A DNA stretch of 10,759 nucleotides. Source: Chloroflexota bacterium. GTDB taxonomy: Bacteria; Chloroflexota; Chloroflexia; JAMDCE01. The notes below the pieces were generated by a model. That model was not told where the DNA came from, made no database searches, and saw nothing but the letters and a program-made list of their open reading frames with translations. Location of the stretch: positions 1-10,759 of the forward strand of contig JAMDCE010000310.1 in assembly GCA_023489135.1 (NCBI GenBank), read 5' to 3'. Position numbers and translations under genes: made by a program. Below, one piece after another: positions 1 through 6,086 of the stretch (positions are counted from its first letter, which is position 1; each line of letters begins with the position of its first letter).

Positions 1-1
1 G

Positions 2-679
2 AACGTTACCACTCCTTATAAAGAGACGGTAAAGCGATTCCTCGACGTCGTCGACGATGGGGCCCTGGAGATTGGAGCGGTAAACACGATTGTCAATCGA
101 GACGGCCGGCTCTTTGGATTTAACACCGATGCCGATGGATTCGCTCGCTCGCTGGAGGAGTCTGGATACACCGGAGCGGACAAGGTCGCGGTGGTGCTGG
201 GAGCGGGAGGCGCGGCCCGCGCGGTTGGCGTGTCTTTGATGCGCGCCGGTGCGCGTGCTATCACCTTGGTCAATCGGGATCGTTCGCGCGCCCAGCGTAT
301 GGTAGAGGATCTGGCGAAACTGGACGGCGAGAGCGCTCTCTCGCACGGTGACTACGATCGGCCGGGCTTGGAGCGAACGCTGGCAGAGTGTGACTTGATC
401 GTGAACGCCACCACGGTGGGAATGAAGCACGGTCCGGCTGCCGACAGATCGCCGCTGCCGGCTGATCTCATCCCCTCTGGAGTTCTGGCCTTTGACCTGG
501 TATACAATCCTCCCCGCACGAGGTTTATCGTCGAGGCCGAGGCGAGAGGCGCGAGGACCATTAACGGAGTGTCGATGCTGGTTTACCAGGGAGCGATCTC
601 GTTCGAATTATGGACTGGCAAAAAGGCCCCGGTGGGCCTGATGTTTGAAAGAGTGCTGGAGGCGCTGGACCGAGCATGA
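2..679 (+). CDS. aroE: Shikimate dehydrogenase (NADP+), 5' end missing
   Basis: AroE reduces 3-dehydroshikimate to shikimate with NADPH in the cytoplasmic shikimate pathway to aromatic amino acids. The frame is open from base 2, so the N-terminus, probably about 60 residues with the first part of the substrate-binding domain, lies outside the window. Visible family signatures in order are NVTTPYK (substrate-binding lysine), [15 protein letters not shown], the glycine-rich NADP loop [17 protein letters not shown] (the arginines fit NADP rather than NAD), [17 protein letters not shown] and the C-terminal [18 protein letters not shown]. The catalytic Lys and Asp of the family are therefore present in the retained part. 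Its TGA overlaps the hslV ATG as ATGA, suggesting translational coupling. No internal stop or frameshift is seen. Identification is firm; only the start is unknown. Confidence 0.96.
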   Translation, partial: NVTTPYKETVKRFLDVVDDGALEIGAVNTIVNRDGRLFGFNTDADGFARSLEESGYTGADKVAVVLGAGGAARAVGVSLMRAGARAITLVNRDRSRAQRMVEDLAKLDGESALSHGDYDRPGLERTLAECDLIVNATTVGMKHGPAADRSPLPADLIPSGVLAFDLVYNPPRTRFIVEAEARGARTINGVSMLVYQGAISFELWTGKKAPVGLMFERVLEALDRA

Positions 680-1227
680 CGAGCATGATACGTGCGACGA
701 CAGTAATTGCCGTGAGGCGGGATGGCCGGGTTGCGATGGCTGGCGATGGCCAGGTGACGGTGGGCGAGGTCGTGATGAAGCATCGGGCCAAGAAGATTCG
801 TACCCTGTACCACAACAAAGTGCTGGCCGGTTTTGCCGGCGCGGTGGCCGATGCCTTGACCCTGTTCGACAAGTTCGAGGTGCAGATCGAGCGCTACAGC
901 GGCAACCTGAGGAAGGCAGCCGTGGAGCTAACCAAGGAGTGGAGAACTGACCGGTATCTTAGACGGCTTCAAGCCTGGCTCATTGTGGCCGATGCCAACC
1001 AGTTGCTCGTGCTGTCTGGCGAAGGAGAAGTGATAGAGCCCGACGACACCGTGGTAGCCATCGGCTCGGGAGGCGCCTACGCTCAAGCCGCTGCCCTGGC
1101 GCTGCTGCATCACACCGATATGGCCGCGTCGGACATAGCGCGCGTAGCCATGCACATCGCGGCCGACCTCTGTATCTATACCAACAACGAAATAGAGGTC
1201 ATCGAGCTGGGACAGGTTGTAGAATAA
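676..1227 (+). CDS. hslV: ATP-dependent protease proteolytic subunit HslV
   Basis: HslV forms the double-ring threonine protease of the HslUV complex, which degrades proteins unfolded by the HslU ATPase. The 183-residue product matches the usual family length. After a short pro-segment (MTSMIRA) comes [10 protein letters not shown], whose first Thr (residue 8) would be the catalytic N-terminal nucleophile after processing. Other signatures are [38 protein letters not shown], the [18 protein letters not shown] block and [16 protein letters not shown]. The chosen ATG overlaps the aroE stop by 4 bases; an in-frame ATG at 685 would give MIRATT and is a possible alternative. No hslU follows: after 1227 comes a non-coding leader and an unrelated membrane protein. 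So the ATPase partner must be upstream, elsewhere, or absent. Confidence 0.96.
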   Translation: MTSMIRATTVIAVRRDGRVAMAGDGQVTVGEVVMKHRAKKIRTLYHNKVLAGFAGAVADALTLFDKFEVQIERYSGNLRKAAVELTKEWRTDRYLRRLQAWLIVADANQLLVLSGEGEVIEPDDTVVAIGSGGAYAQAAALALLHHTDMAASDIARVAMHIAADLCIYTNNEIEVIELGQVVE

Positions 1228-1241
1228 ATCAAGAAAGTGGG

Positions 1242-1270
1242 TTGACGCTGGGACAGCTACATGCTATAGT
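1242..1270 (+). promoter_or_regulatory. Sigma70-type promoter of the SH3-domain membrane protein gene
   Basis: TTGACG at 1242-1247 and TATAGT at 1265-1270 are separated by exactly 17 bases, close to the housekeeping sigma consensus. Transcription would begin near 1277, leaving a leader of about 150 nt before the ATG at 1430. It lies just after the hslV stop, so the downstream gene has its own promoter. Confidence 0.75.
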
Positions 1271-1306
1271 AGCTAGCGGAAGCGCATCTGATTTGGAGGT
1301 AGGGTA

Positions 1307-1387
1307 GTGGTGGGCGCTCAGTCGCTTCTCTTCTTTCTCCTTCCCTCCCCTACAAGTACGTCACTAGGAGCCAGTTGTGTGATTTGA
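1307..1387 (+). CDS. Possible 26-residue leader ORF upstream of the SH3-domain gene
   Basis: A GTG at 1307 has a good ribosome-binding site, GGAGG at 1295-1299, seven bases upstream. It opens 26 codons ending in TGA at 1385-1387. The peptide starts VVGAQSLLFFLLPSP and is hydrophobic then Ser/Thr-rich. It is encoded over a pyrimidine-rich stretch (about 1322-1350). GTAGGG at 1299-1304 can pair with CCCTAC at 1348-1353, which would hide the bases after the binding site. The TGA is followed at once by a perfect hairpin at 1389-1405. I recognise no protein family. It may be a regulatory leader peptide or simply a chance reading frame. Confidence 0.3.
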   Translation: MVGAQSLLFFLLPSPTSTSLGASCVI

Positions 1388-1388
1388 C

Positions 1389-1405
1389 GCCTCATTACGT
1401 GAGGC
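1389..1405 (+). promoter_or_regulatory. Hairpin in the leader of the SH3-domain gene
   Basis: GCCTCA (1389-1394) and TGAGGC (1400-1405) form a perfect 6-bp stem around a 5-base loop, directly after the stop of the possible leader ORF and 12 bases before the AGGAG site (1418-1422) of the main gene. There is no U-tract, so it is not a terminator. It could influence reinitiation or be incidental. Confidence 0.35.
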
Positions 1406-1429
1406 TGAGTGACGAGCAGGAGCAGACCG

Positions 1430-2680
1430 ATGACTCAAGCAATTGGCCTTGCATCAGCCCTGGTGATCCTCGCCTTCTTGCTGATTCTTTACGCGCTCCT
1501 CACGGTCACGGTCAAACGGTATCTGGACGGGGATACCCAGGCTGCCCGTGGCCCGCTGGTCATCACCGGCGTATTGTCCCTCGTTGCGCTCTTTAGCGTT
1601 TTCACCTGGGCCGGTTCCGCAGTGAGCAACGCGGTGTCCAGCGTAGGCTGGGTCATCTCGTCAACTCAAGGTTTGGTTGACGAGAATCCCCTCTCGTTGA
1701 TCTGCATCGGGCCCCTCATCTTTGTCATACTTTTCACGCTAGCTACCCCGGGGGCCCGGCGCTGGATTGGCGGGAACTACCTTCCCCTTTCCGTGTTGGT
1801 TCTGGCCGTCTCGTTCCTTGCCGGTACGATCTACCTCGCGTTGCAGGTAACCGGGGGATGGGGAGCTCTTGCCTTGCTGGTGGTGGCTGGCGTTATCGTT
1901 GGGCTTGGAAGCCGTGGGCTGGTGTTCGTCCCGGCGCTCAACGACGGCCCGCGTCTTGGAGAGGGGGCGGCTTCATCTCTCTTACGCATTACGGGCGCCA
2001 AAGCCAGACGGAATGCCCGCCTGGCCAGTGGGTTCCTGGCCTCTTTCCCGTCCAGGATGCTCTCCAGACAAGGGGCGTCAAGCATAGGATTGATCGCCGT
2101 GATTGCGTTTGGGGGCTGGTGGTATTCGGGCAGATCGGAAGCGCAGCCGGAGAACCCGGTAGCCGTGATTGTGCTGGGCAGTCCTACGGCGGTTCCGGTG
2201 GGCACCGTATCCTCGGACAGGCCCACCTCCACGCCGGGTATTAGCTCGTTTCGGGTGGTGAACACCGGGAGTGAGGGTCTGTTGATGAGGGATCAACCCA
2301 GTCGATCCGGCAAGGCGGTGGCCTCGCTCACAGAGGGCGCCACGCTTGCCATCGCTGGCCCCGAACAGACGGCCGATGGAGTGACGTGGCGACAGGTCAA
2401 GGAGAAAGGTGGCAAGGTGGGATGGGTATCGACGCAGTACCTGGCTGCCGAGCGAGTATATGGCGCAGCACGGATTGGCAACACCGGTGGAGAGGGGGTC
2501 AATCTCCGGGTGCAGCCCAGCAAGAGTGCCAAAATAGTCACCCTCCTCAAAGAGGGGACCGAGCTAAAGATAATTGGTGAGGATACCACGGCGGAGGGCT
2601 CAACCTGGCGCAACGTGAGGGATGACCAGGACCACGTCGGCTGGGTATCGTCGCAATACACCGTACCCAGTGGCAACTAG
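1430..2680 (+). CDS. Multi-pass membrane protein with two C-terminal bacterial SH3 domains
   Basis: The 416-residue product has hydrophobic segments at about 5-28, 42-62, 88-107, 118-139, 144-168 and 217-232. A Pro/Thr/Ser-rich linker follows (about 235-272). Then come two SH3b repeats at about 274-339 and 346-410, each with the pattern R-x-x-N-T-G ... LLMRDQPS or VNLRVQPS ... TW ... GWVS-x-QY. SH3b domains in bacteria usually bind cell-wall peptides or other extracytoplasmic ligands, so the tail is probably outside the membrane. No enzymatic motif is visible, and the precise role is unknown. I chose ATG 1430 because AGGAG lies seven bases upstream; an in-frame GTG at 1409 lacks such a site. 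The two SH3b units resemble each other closely, suggesting internal duplication. Own promoter at 1242-1270; not co-operonic with hslV by necessity. Confidence 0.85.
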   Translation: MTQAIGLASALVILAFLLILYALLTVTVKRYLDGDTQAARGPLVITGVLSLVALFSVFTWAGSAVSNAVSSVGWVISSTQGLVDENPLSLICIGPLIFVILFTLATPGARRWIGGNYLPLSVLVLAVSFLAGTIYLALQVTGGWGALALLVVAGVIVGLGSRGLVFVPALNDGPRLGEGAASSLLRITGAKARRNARLASGFLASFPSRMLSRQGASSIGLIAVIAFGGWWYSGRSEAQPENPVAVIVLGSPTAVPVGTVSSDRPTSTPGISSFRVVNTGSEGLLMRDQPSRSGKAVASLTEGATLAIAGPEQTADGVTWRQVKEKGGKVGWVSTQYLAAERVYGAARIGNTGGEGVNLRVQPSKSAKIVTLLKEGTELKIIGEDTTAEGSTWRNVRDDQDHVGWVSSQYTVPSGN

Positions 2681-2735
2681 CCCGTAGCCCGTTTGATCCT
2701 GTGGCCCGTTAGCTTCACAATAGCCCGTTAGCTTC
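2680..2735 (+). repeat. Short direct repeats of a GCCCGT unit before the tRNA promoter
   Basis: GCCCGT(T/A) recurs at 2680, 2687, 2704 and 2723. The last two copies extend to the identical 13-mer GCCCGTTAGCTTC (2704-2716 and 2723-2735), spaced 19 bases. This is a small local repeat between the SH3 gene stop and the tRNA promoter. No function is evident; slippage or local duplication would explain it. Confidence 0.5.
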
Positions 2736-2765
2736 TTGACTCAAGCCGCGTCCTTGAGCTATACT
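2736..2765 (+). promoter_or_regulatory. Promoter of tRNA-Gly
   Basis: TTGACT (2736-2741) and TATACT (2760-2765) are separated by 18 bases; the tRNA begins 11 bases after the -10, so transcription would start at or just before the mature 5' end. Confidence 0.75.
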
Positions 2766-2776
2766 TTGCACAGTAG

Positions 2777-2852
2777 GCGGGTGTAACTCAGTTGGCAGAG
2801 TGTCTGCTTCCCAAGCAGAATGTCGGGAGTTCGAACCTCCTCACCCGCTCCA
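2777..2852 (+). tRNA. tRNA-Gly (anticodon CCC)
   Basis: A complete cloverleaf can be drawn. The acceptor is GCGGGTG (2777-2783) with CACCCGC (2842-2848). The anticodon stem TCTGC/GCAGA encloses loop TTCCCAA, with anticodon CCC at 2810-2812. The variable loop is 5 nt, and the T arm is GGGAG-TTCGAAC-CTCCT (one G-U). The discriminator base is followed by an encoded CCA (2850-2852). It reads GGG glycine codons. An integrase-type recombinase gene begins 146 bases downstream, the usual arrangement for elements inserted at tRNA 3' ends. Confidence 0.96.
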
Positions 2853-2859
2853 TGATGAG

Positions 2860-2887
2860 AAAAGCCTGATATATCGGGCTTTTTTCA
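2860..2887 (+). terminator. Intrinsic terminator of tRNA-Gly
   Basis: The arms AAAGCC (2861-2866) and GGCTTT (2877-2882) extend inward through a T-G pair and GAT/ATC, and run into a tract of T residues (2880-2885). It lies 8 bases after the CCA end and fits a Rho-independent terminator for the tRNA transcript. Confidence 0.85.
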
Positions 2888-2919
2888 TTTTATCCACATT
2901 TACGCCTCAGAATTAACGT

Positions 2920-2948
2920 TTGTAGACATTCTGCCTCCGTAGAATAAT
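2920..2948 (+). promoter_or_regulatory. Weak candidate promoter of the recombinase gene
   Basis: TTGTAG (2920-2925) and AATAAT (2943-2948) are separated by 17 bases, after the tRNA terminator and 51 bases before the chosen ATG. Both boxes are imperfect, so this is tentative. Confidence 0.3.
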
Positions 2949-2998
2949 TTCTCTGGTTGTCTGCCAAACAATTCCCAGCCAGGAAATGGGAGGTTAGA

Positions 2999-4084
2999 AT
3001 GAACTCGTATCGACGGTACGGCAGTATGAAGCTTTCAGACGCTCTAGAAAGAAAACTTCGCTCCATCGCGGCGGAGGGCCATAACTCGCAAAAAACGGCT
3101 TCCTGGTATCGGGAGTGTGTGGAGTCGTTTTGTGCGTTCCTGGTTGAAAAAGGAATCGAGCCTTGCGTCGTAAACCTCACGATGGATACCGTCGAATGGT
3201 ACCTGTCCGAACTTCGGACTCAGTTCGATAAACGCAACAAGAAAGAGCAGATCCCCATTTCCCCTAACACGGTCGCCAATCGTGCCAGGTGCCTTAGAGC
3301 CTTTGCAAACTGGCTTTACCAACGCGATTATACGAAAGATCACGCCCTCGCCAAGTTATCGGTTCCTAAAGACGTTCTTGAGGATCCCGAAATAGTCGAA
3401 CCTTGGGAGATCAGTAAGCTGATCAACCACATTGACGCCAAGGGTCTCTATGGCATGAGAGATATCTGCATTATCCTGATGCTCTACGATCTGGGTCTTA
3501 GGGCCGGCGAGCTCTGCAATCTCAAGATGGAGGATGTGCATTTGGAGGGTAAGACCGGCTGGGTTTACGTGAAAGCCTCAACCACCAAGTCACGGAGAGC
3601 TCGTCCTGTCCCTCTGGGTACGAGGCTGCACGAGCTTCTGACGGTGTATGTCGAGCGCTACCGAGATCACGGCGACATCCGCTTGAATACGCCGACGGAT
3701 TACCTGTTTCGCAATCGCAGCGGACAAAGGTTCACAACGAACGGGATCTTGCAGATATTGTATAAACGATCAGAGCAGGCCGGCATCAGAAGGTTGCATC
3801 CACATCTACTGAGGCATTCCAACGCAACCCTGGAGATCGAGGCAGGCACGCCAGAGCTATTCGTGAAACAGAAGCTGGGCCATGCCGACCTGGGTATGAC
3901 TGACTATTACTCTCATCTGGCAGCAAGGCGGTCGATTCTCAAGCAAGCAAATGTGTTTTCCTTGGTCGATGAGATTAACTTCAAAGTGGATATGCCGCGC
4001 AAAGAGCGCAGCGACAAGGGAAAACGAAGAAAGGTCAAGCCAGTCCCACCGCAACTTAGGGCTGTGCGGCAGGCTGTAAAGTAA
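2999..4084 (+). CDS. Tyrosine recombinase / phage-type integrase (XerC/D-like)
   Basis: The product cuts and rejoins DNA through a covalent 3'-phosphotyrosine. It is 361 residues long when started at ATG 2999, which has GGGAGG five bases upstream; a TTG at 2957 in the same frame has no comparable site. The N-terminal part (about 10-115) resembles the SAM-like core-binding domain, ending near NTVANRARCLRAFANWLY. The catalytic domain shows Arg168 (GLRAGELCNLK), Lys197 (TTKSRRARPVPL), His269 and Arg272 (HPHLLRHSN), His295 (KLGHADLGMT) and nucleophile Tyr304 (TDYYSHL). So all catalytic residues are present. It ends in a basic tail, longer than in housekeeping XerC/D, rich in Lys/Arg/Pro. The tRNA-Gly upstream suggests an integrative element; a decayed copy of its own 3' end follows. 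The DNA target is not identifiable from sequence alone. Confidence 0.93.
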   Translation: MNSYRRYGSMKLSDALERKLRSIAAEGHNSQKTASWYRECVESFCAFLVEKGIEPCVVNLTMDTVEWYLSELRTQFDKRNKKEQIPISPNTVANRARCLRAFANWLYQRDYTKDHALAKLSVPKDVLEDPEIVEPWEISKLINHIDAKGLYGMRDICIILMLYDLGLRAGELCNLKMEDVHLEGKTGWVYVKASTTKSRRARPVPLGTRLHELLTVYVERYRDHGDIRLNTPTDYLFRNRSGQRFTTNGILQILYKRSEQAGIRRLHPHLLRHSNATLEIEAGTPELFVKQKLGHADLGMTDYYSHLAARRSILKQANVFSLVDEINFKVDMPRKERSDKGKRRKVKPVPPQLRAVRQAVK

Positions 4085-4137
4085 GCTGCAAAACAGGCAC
4101 ATTTTTTGGCGCTTTTGTACTGAAACGAAATAGCCTT

Positions 4138-4400
4138 GTGCCCACGCTTGAGATTGAGGGTGGTGCCCCTGAATTGTTCGTGAAGCAGAAGCTGGGCCAC
4201 TCCGATCTTAGCATGACAGACCATAATTCCATCTAGCTGCGCGACGATCGATTCTGAAGCAATCGATCGTATTCTCCTTGGTAGACCGAATCAACATACA
4301 GGTGGATAGGCTGCGGAAGCAGCGAAGTGACAAGGGTAAGCCAAGAAAGGTGAAGCCTGTTCCTCCGCAGTCGAGAGTTATCCAGAGGGATTTGAAGTAG
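4138..4400 (+). pseudogene. Decayed 3' fragment of a second tyrosine recombinase
   Basis: This stretch repeats the last quarter of the preceding recombinase. It starts at TLEIEGGAPELFVKQKLGH, and after restoring one base ends in RSDKGKPRKVKPVPP and a TAG at 4398-4400. I count 63 identical residues of 85 by eye. One base is missing near 4229-4231 (the intact gene has TCTCAT where this reads TCCAT), giving an in-frame TAG at 4234. The residue matching the catalytic Tyr is Asn (AAT). The 5' three quarters are absent. The divergence shows it is not a recent exact duplication. It may be the remnant of a tandem recombinase gene or of another element using the same site. It cannot encode an active enzyme. 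Confidence 0.88.
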
Positions 4401-4670
4401 GTCACCATTTGGTTATCTGGTGTGAGGTCGCTGAATCCAAGACTATTCAGCGTGTGATGGGTGCTTGTCCAGTACTTGTCTGGCAAGCGATCAGGTCAGA
4501 GGCGGGACAAGTAGATCGCTGGTTGATCGTGATTTTGTAACGGATTTGCTGCCAGTTTACACAACTGACGCCTCAATTTGTCGACCGCTGGTAACGGCCG
4601 ATGACCCAGCCAAGGTCAAGACAAAAGGCCTGTCTCCCAACTAGAAAGTCTACCAATCTTCTTCAAAAGC
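4401..4670. other. Gene-free stretch with a hairpin and interlocking inverted repeats
   Basis: No supported gene lies here. CGCTGAAT (4429-4436) and ATTCAGCG (4445-4452) form a perfect 8-bp stem with an 8-base loop and no T-tract. Further on, TACTTGTC (4473-4480) matches GACAAGTA (4506-4513), while AGCGATC (4486-4492) matches GATCGCT (4514-4520). The order A-B-A'-B' would form a pseudoknot in RNA. In DNA it might be a compound protein-binding site, for instance for the neighbouring recombinase. The function is unknown. Confidence 0.4.
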
Positions 4671-4679
4671 TGTTATAAT
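4671..4679 (+). promoter_or_regulatory. Extended -10 promoter of the antiporter unit
   Basis: TGTTATAAT is a perfect extended -10 element (TGnTATAAT) with no convincing -35, as allowed for this promoter class. Transcription would start near 4686, giving a leader of about 165 nt before the antiporter ATG. Confidence 0.6.
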
Positions 4680-4685
4680 CTGCGA

Positions 4686-4849
4686 CGGCCTGGCAGGCGT
4701 ATGCACTTTGGCCAATGCCTGCGTGTTCTTCGTCCCTCGTTGAAGGAGAACTCGCATGCACAGGTGATGGAGTTCACCTTCAATTGCCCCCAAGAGGCTG
4801 ATAACTCCTACCAACTTACTACTGAAAAGGTTGGAAGGAGATTTAGCTT
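4686..4849 (+). promoter_or_regulatory. Structured leader of the antiporter mRNA
   Basis: Three stems can be drawn. The first is GCAGGC (4693-4698) with GCCTGC (4717-4722), extended by two pairs. The second is GAAGG-A-GAACTC (4742-4753) with GAGTTC-A-CCTTC (4770-4781), 11 pairs around one A/A mismatch. The third is CCAAC (4811-4815) with GTTGG (4830-4834), just before the AAGGAG site (4835-4840). The second stem buries another AAGGAG (4743-4748) that would serve a three-codon ORF. The layout fits post-transcriptional control, by a riboswitch-like element or by translation of the small ORFs. I could not match it to a known riboswitch consensus. Confidence 0.4.
4756..4767 (+). CDS. Possible minimal ORF Met-His-Arg in the antiporter leader
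   Basis: ATG CAC AGG TGA begins seven bases after AAGGAG (4743-4748). Its TGA overlaps the next ATG as TGATG (4765-4769), a classic reinitiation arrangement. It could be chance; only its position between a ribosome-binding site and the next overlapping ORF makes it worth listing. Confidence 0.22.
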   Translation: MHR

Positions 4850-4853
4850 ATGA
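4767..4853 (+). CDS. Possible 28-residue leader ORF overlapping the antiporter start
   Basis: The frame from ATG 4767 encodes 28 residues, beginning MEFTFNCPQEADNSYQ, and stops at TGA 4851-4853, overlapping the antiporter ATG (4850-4852) as ATGA. It has no strong ribosome-binding site of its own, but its ATG overlaps the stop of the three-codon ORF before it. Ribosomes translating it would open the CCAAC/GTTGG hairpin next to the antiporter binding site. The peptide is polar and matches no family I know. It is either a coupling leader or a coincidence. Confidence 0.3.
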   Translation: MEFTFNCPQEADNSYQLTTEKVGRRFSL

Positions 4854-6010
4854 ATCCTGACATAACCCCCCTAGTTGTTGGCTTCCTTGTACTTCTTGCA
4901 AGTCTGATTTCCCTAAGGGTTGGCCTGTCGGTCGCGATAGTCGAAATTGCTGTGGGCGCGGTGGCGGGCAACCTTGGTGTCAAACCAGAAGACTGGATGT
5001 TGTATCTTGCCGGCTTCGGTGGGGTCCTGCTTACATTCCTAGCAGGGACGGAAATTGACACAGTATTGATGAAGGAGAAGTTGAAGGAAAGCTTGCTGAT
5101 TGGCTCACTCTCGTTCTTGTTGCCCTTTGTGGCGGTCTTCTTATTCACCTACTACGTAGTCGCGTGGGATTATTCGGCTGCGCTGATAGCGGGCACCGCG
5201 CTGTCGACAACCTCGCTGGCCGTAGTCTATTCAGTGCTGGTGGAAACCAATCTATCGCAAACGCAGATCGGCAAGATAACTATGGCAGCCACCTTCGTCA
5301 CAGACATGGGCACGGCGTTGGCCTTAAGTGTGCTGTTTATTAGGCCCACGCTTTATACGGCAATCTTTGTTGTGGTTTCTGTGGCCGTGATTGTGGTCGC
5401 GACGAAGTTTTCCCACTTCGTGTTCGATAACCCCGTTCTGAGGAACAAGGTAATCGAACCGGAGATCAAGTATATCTTCTTGCTGCTGCTGGTATTCATG
5501 TACTTCGCGAACTTGGGCGATGGGCACGCCGTCTTGCCAGCCTTCCTCTTAGGGTTGTTGATGTCGAAGCATTTCAGGGAAACGTCCAGCACTAAAATGG
5601 TCAGGAACAGGTTGAGGACCGTTGCCTACGCGGTCATCACGCCAATATTCTTCATCGTTGGGGGCTTGAAGATTTCGCTTCCGCTAATTTTGGCCGGACT
5701 CGGGCTCTTCCTGGTCTTGTTCTTCATTAAGATCGTTGCCAAGTTTGTAGGGGTCTTCTTCCTGGCGAAGAGATACATTCCTGATGGCAGCACCTACGTT
5801 ACACTGCTGATGTCCACGGGCCTAACCTTCGGCACCATTGCCAGCGTATTCGGCCTGACTTCTGGGTTGATAGATCAAGACCAGTATTCCCTCCTGATCG
5901 GTGTGGTGATAGCCAGTGCTGTTATTCCGACGTTCATAGCGCAGAAATGGTTTATGCCGCTTCATTCCGAAGACCTGGTTGACCTAGAAAACGGAAGCAA
6001 TGGCCAGTAA
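4850..6010 (+). CDS. Cation:proton antiporter, CPA2 / Na+/H+ exchanger-like membrane domain
   Basis: The product is predicted to exchange a monovalent cation (Na+ or K+) for protons across the inner membrane. It has 386 residues, the size of a bare CPA transport domain, and is hydrophobic almost throughout with about 11-13 membrane segments. Family features are FLAGTEID (63-70, compare F-x-AGLEID in KefB/NapA types), a helix-breaking segment at 115-130 (GTALSTTSLAVVYSVL), the ion-site segment FVTDMGTALAL with Asp152, TPIFFIVGGLKI (264-275) and the late STGLTFGTIASVFGL. The ion site reads Thr-Asp rather than the Asp-Asp or Asn-Asp of well-studied members. No TrkA-N or other cytoplasmic regulatory domain follows. 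AAGGAG lies nine bases before the ATG, after a structured leader. Ion specificity cannot be read from the sequence. Confidence 0.88.
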   Translation: MNPDITPLVVGFLVLLASLISLRVGLSVAIVEIAVGAVAGNLGVKPEDWMLYLAGFGGVLLTFLAGTEIDTVLMKEKLKESLLIGSLSFLLPFVAVFLFTYYVVAWDYSAALIAGTALSTTSLAVVYSVLVETNLSQTQIGKITMAATFVTDMGTALALSVLFIRPTLYTAIFVVVSVAVIVVATKFSHFVFDNPVLRNKVIEPEIKYIFLLLLVFMYFANLGDGHAVLPAFLLGLLMSKHFRETSSTKMVRNRLRTVAYAVITPIFFIVGGLKISLPLILAGLGLFLVLFFIKIVAKFVGVFFLAKRYIPDGSTYVTLLMSTGLTFGTIASVFGLTSGLIDQDQYSLLIGVVIASAVIPTFIAQKWFMPLHSEDLVDLENGSNGQ

Positions 6011-6078
6011 CCAACAACGCGCGGCCGACTTCGGTTATGACGAAATGGTTCCAAAGCCTTTTGTCGCTTGACGGCTAG

Positions 6079-6086
6079 ACGGCTAG
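6079..6086. repeat. Left 8-bp target duplication of the outer IS (ACGGCTAG)
   Basis: ACGGCTAG abuts the left IS end. The same 8 bases follow the right IS end, reassembled across the inner IS at 8672-8679. A further tandem ACGGCTAG stands at 6071-6078, so the target probably already held two copies. Confidence 0.8.

Noticed and set aside
1831..2265. 144-codon minus-strand ORF inside the SH3-domain gene
   Set aside because: It is antisense to a convincing coding frame with recognisable SH3b repeats and has no family signature; a shadow frame.
1386..4575. Recurrent GACGCCTCA (1386-1394, 4567-4575; ACGCCTCA at 2902-2909)
   Set aside because: The three sites have different surroundings, and only the first is part of a hairpin; a 9-base match is likely chance.
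2825..4680. attL/attR pair made from the tRNA-Gly 3' end
   Set aside because: No second copy of the tRNA 3' segment was found in the window.
4686..4849. Known riboswitch (c-di-AMP, Na+ or Li+ type) controlling the antiporter
   Set aside because: Gene context fits, but I could not align conserved core nucleotides of any of these classes; kept only as an unclassified structured leader.
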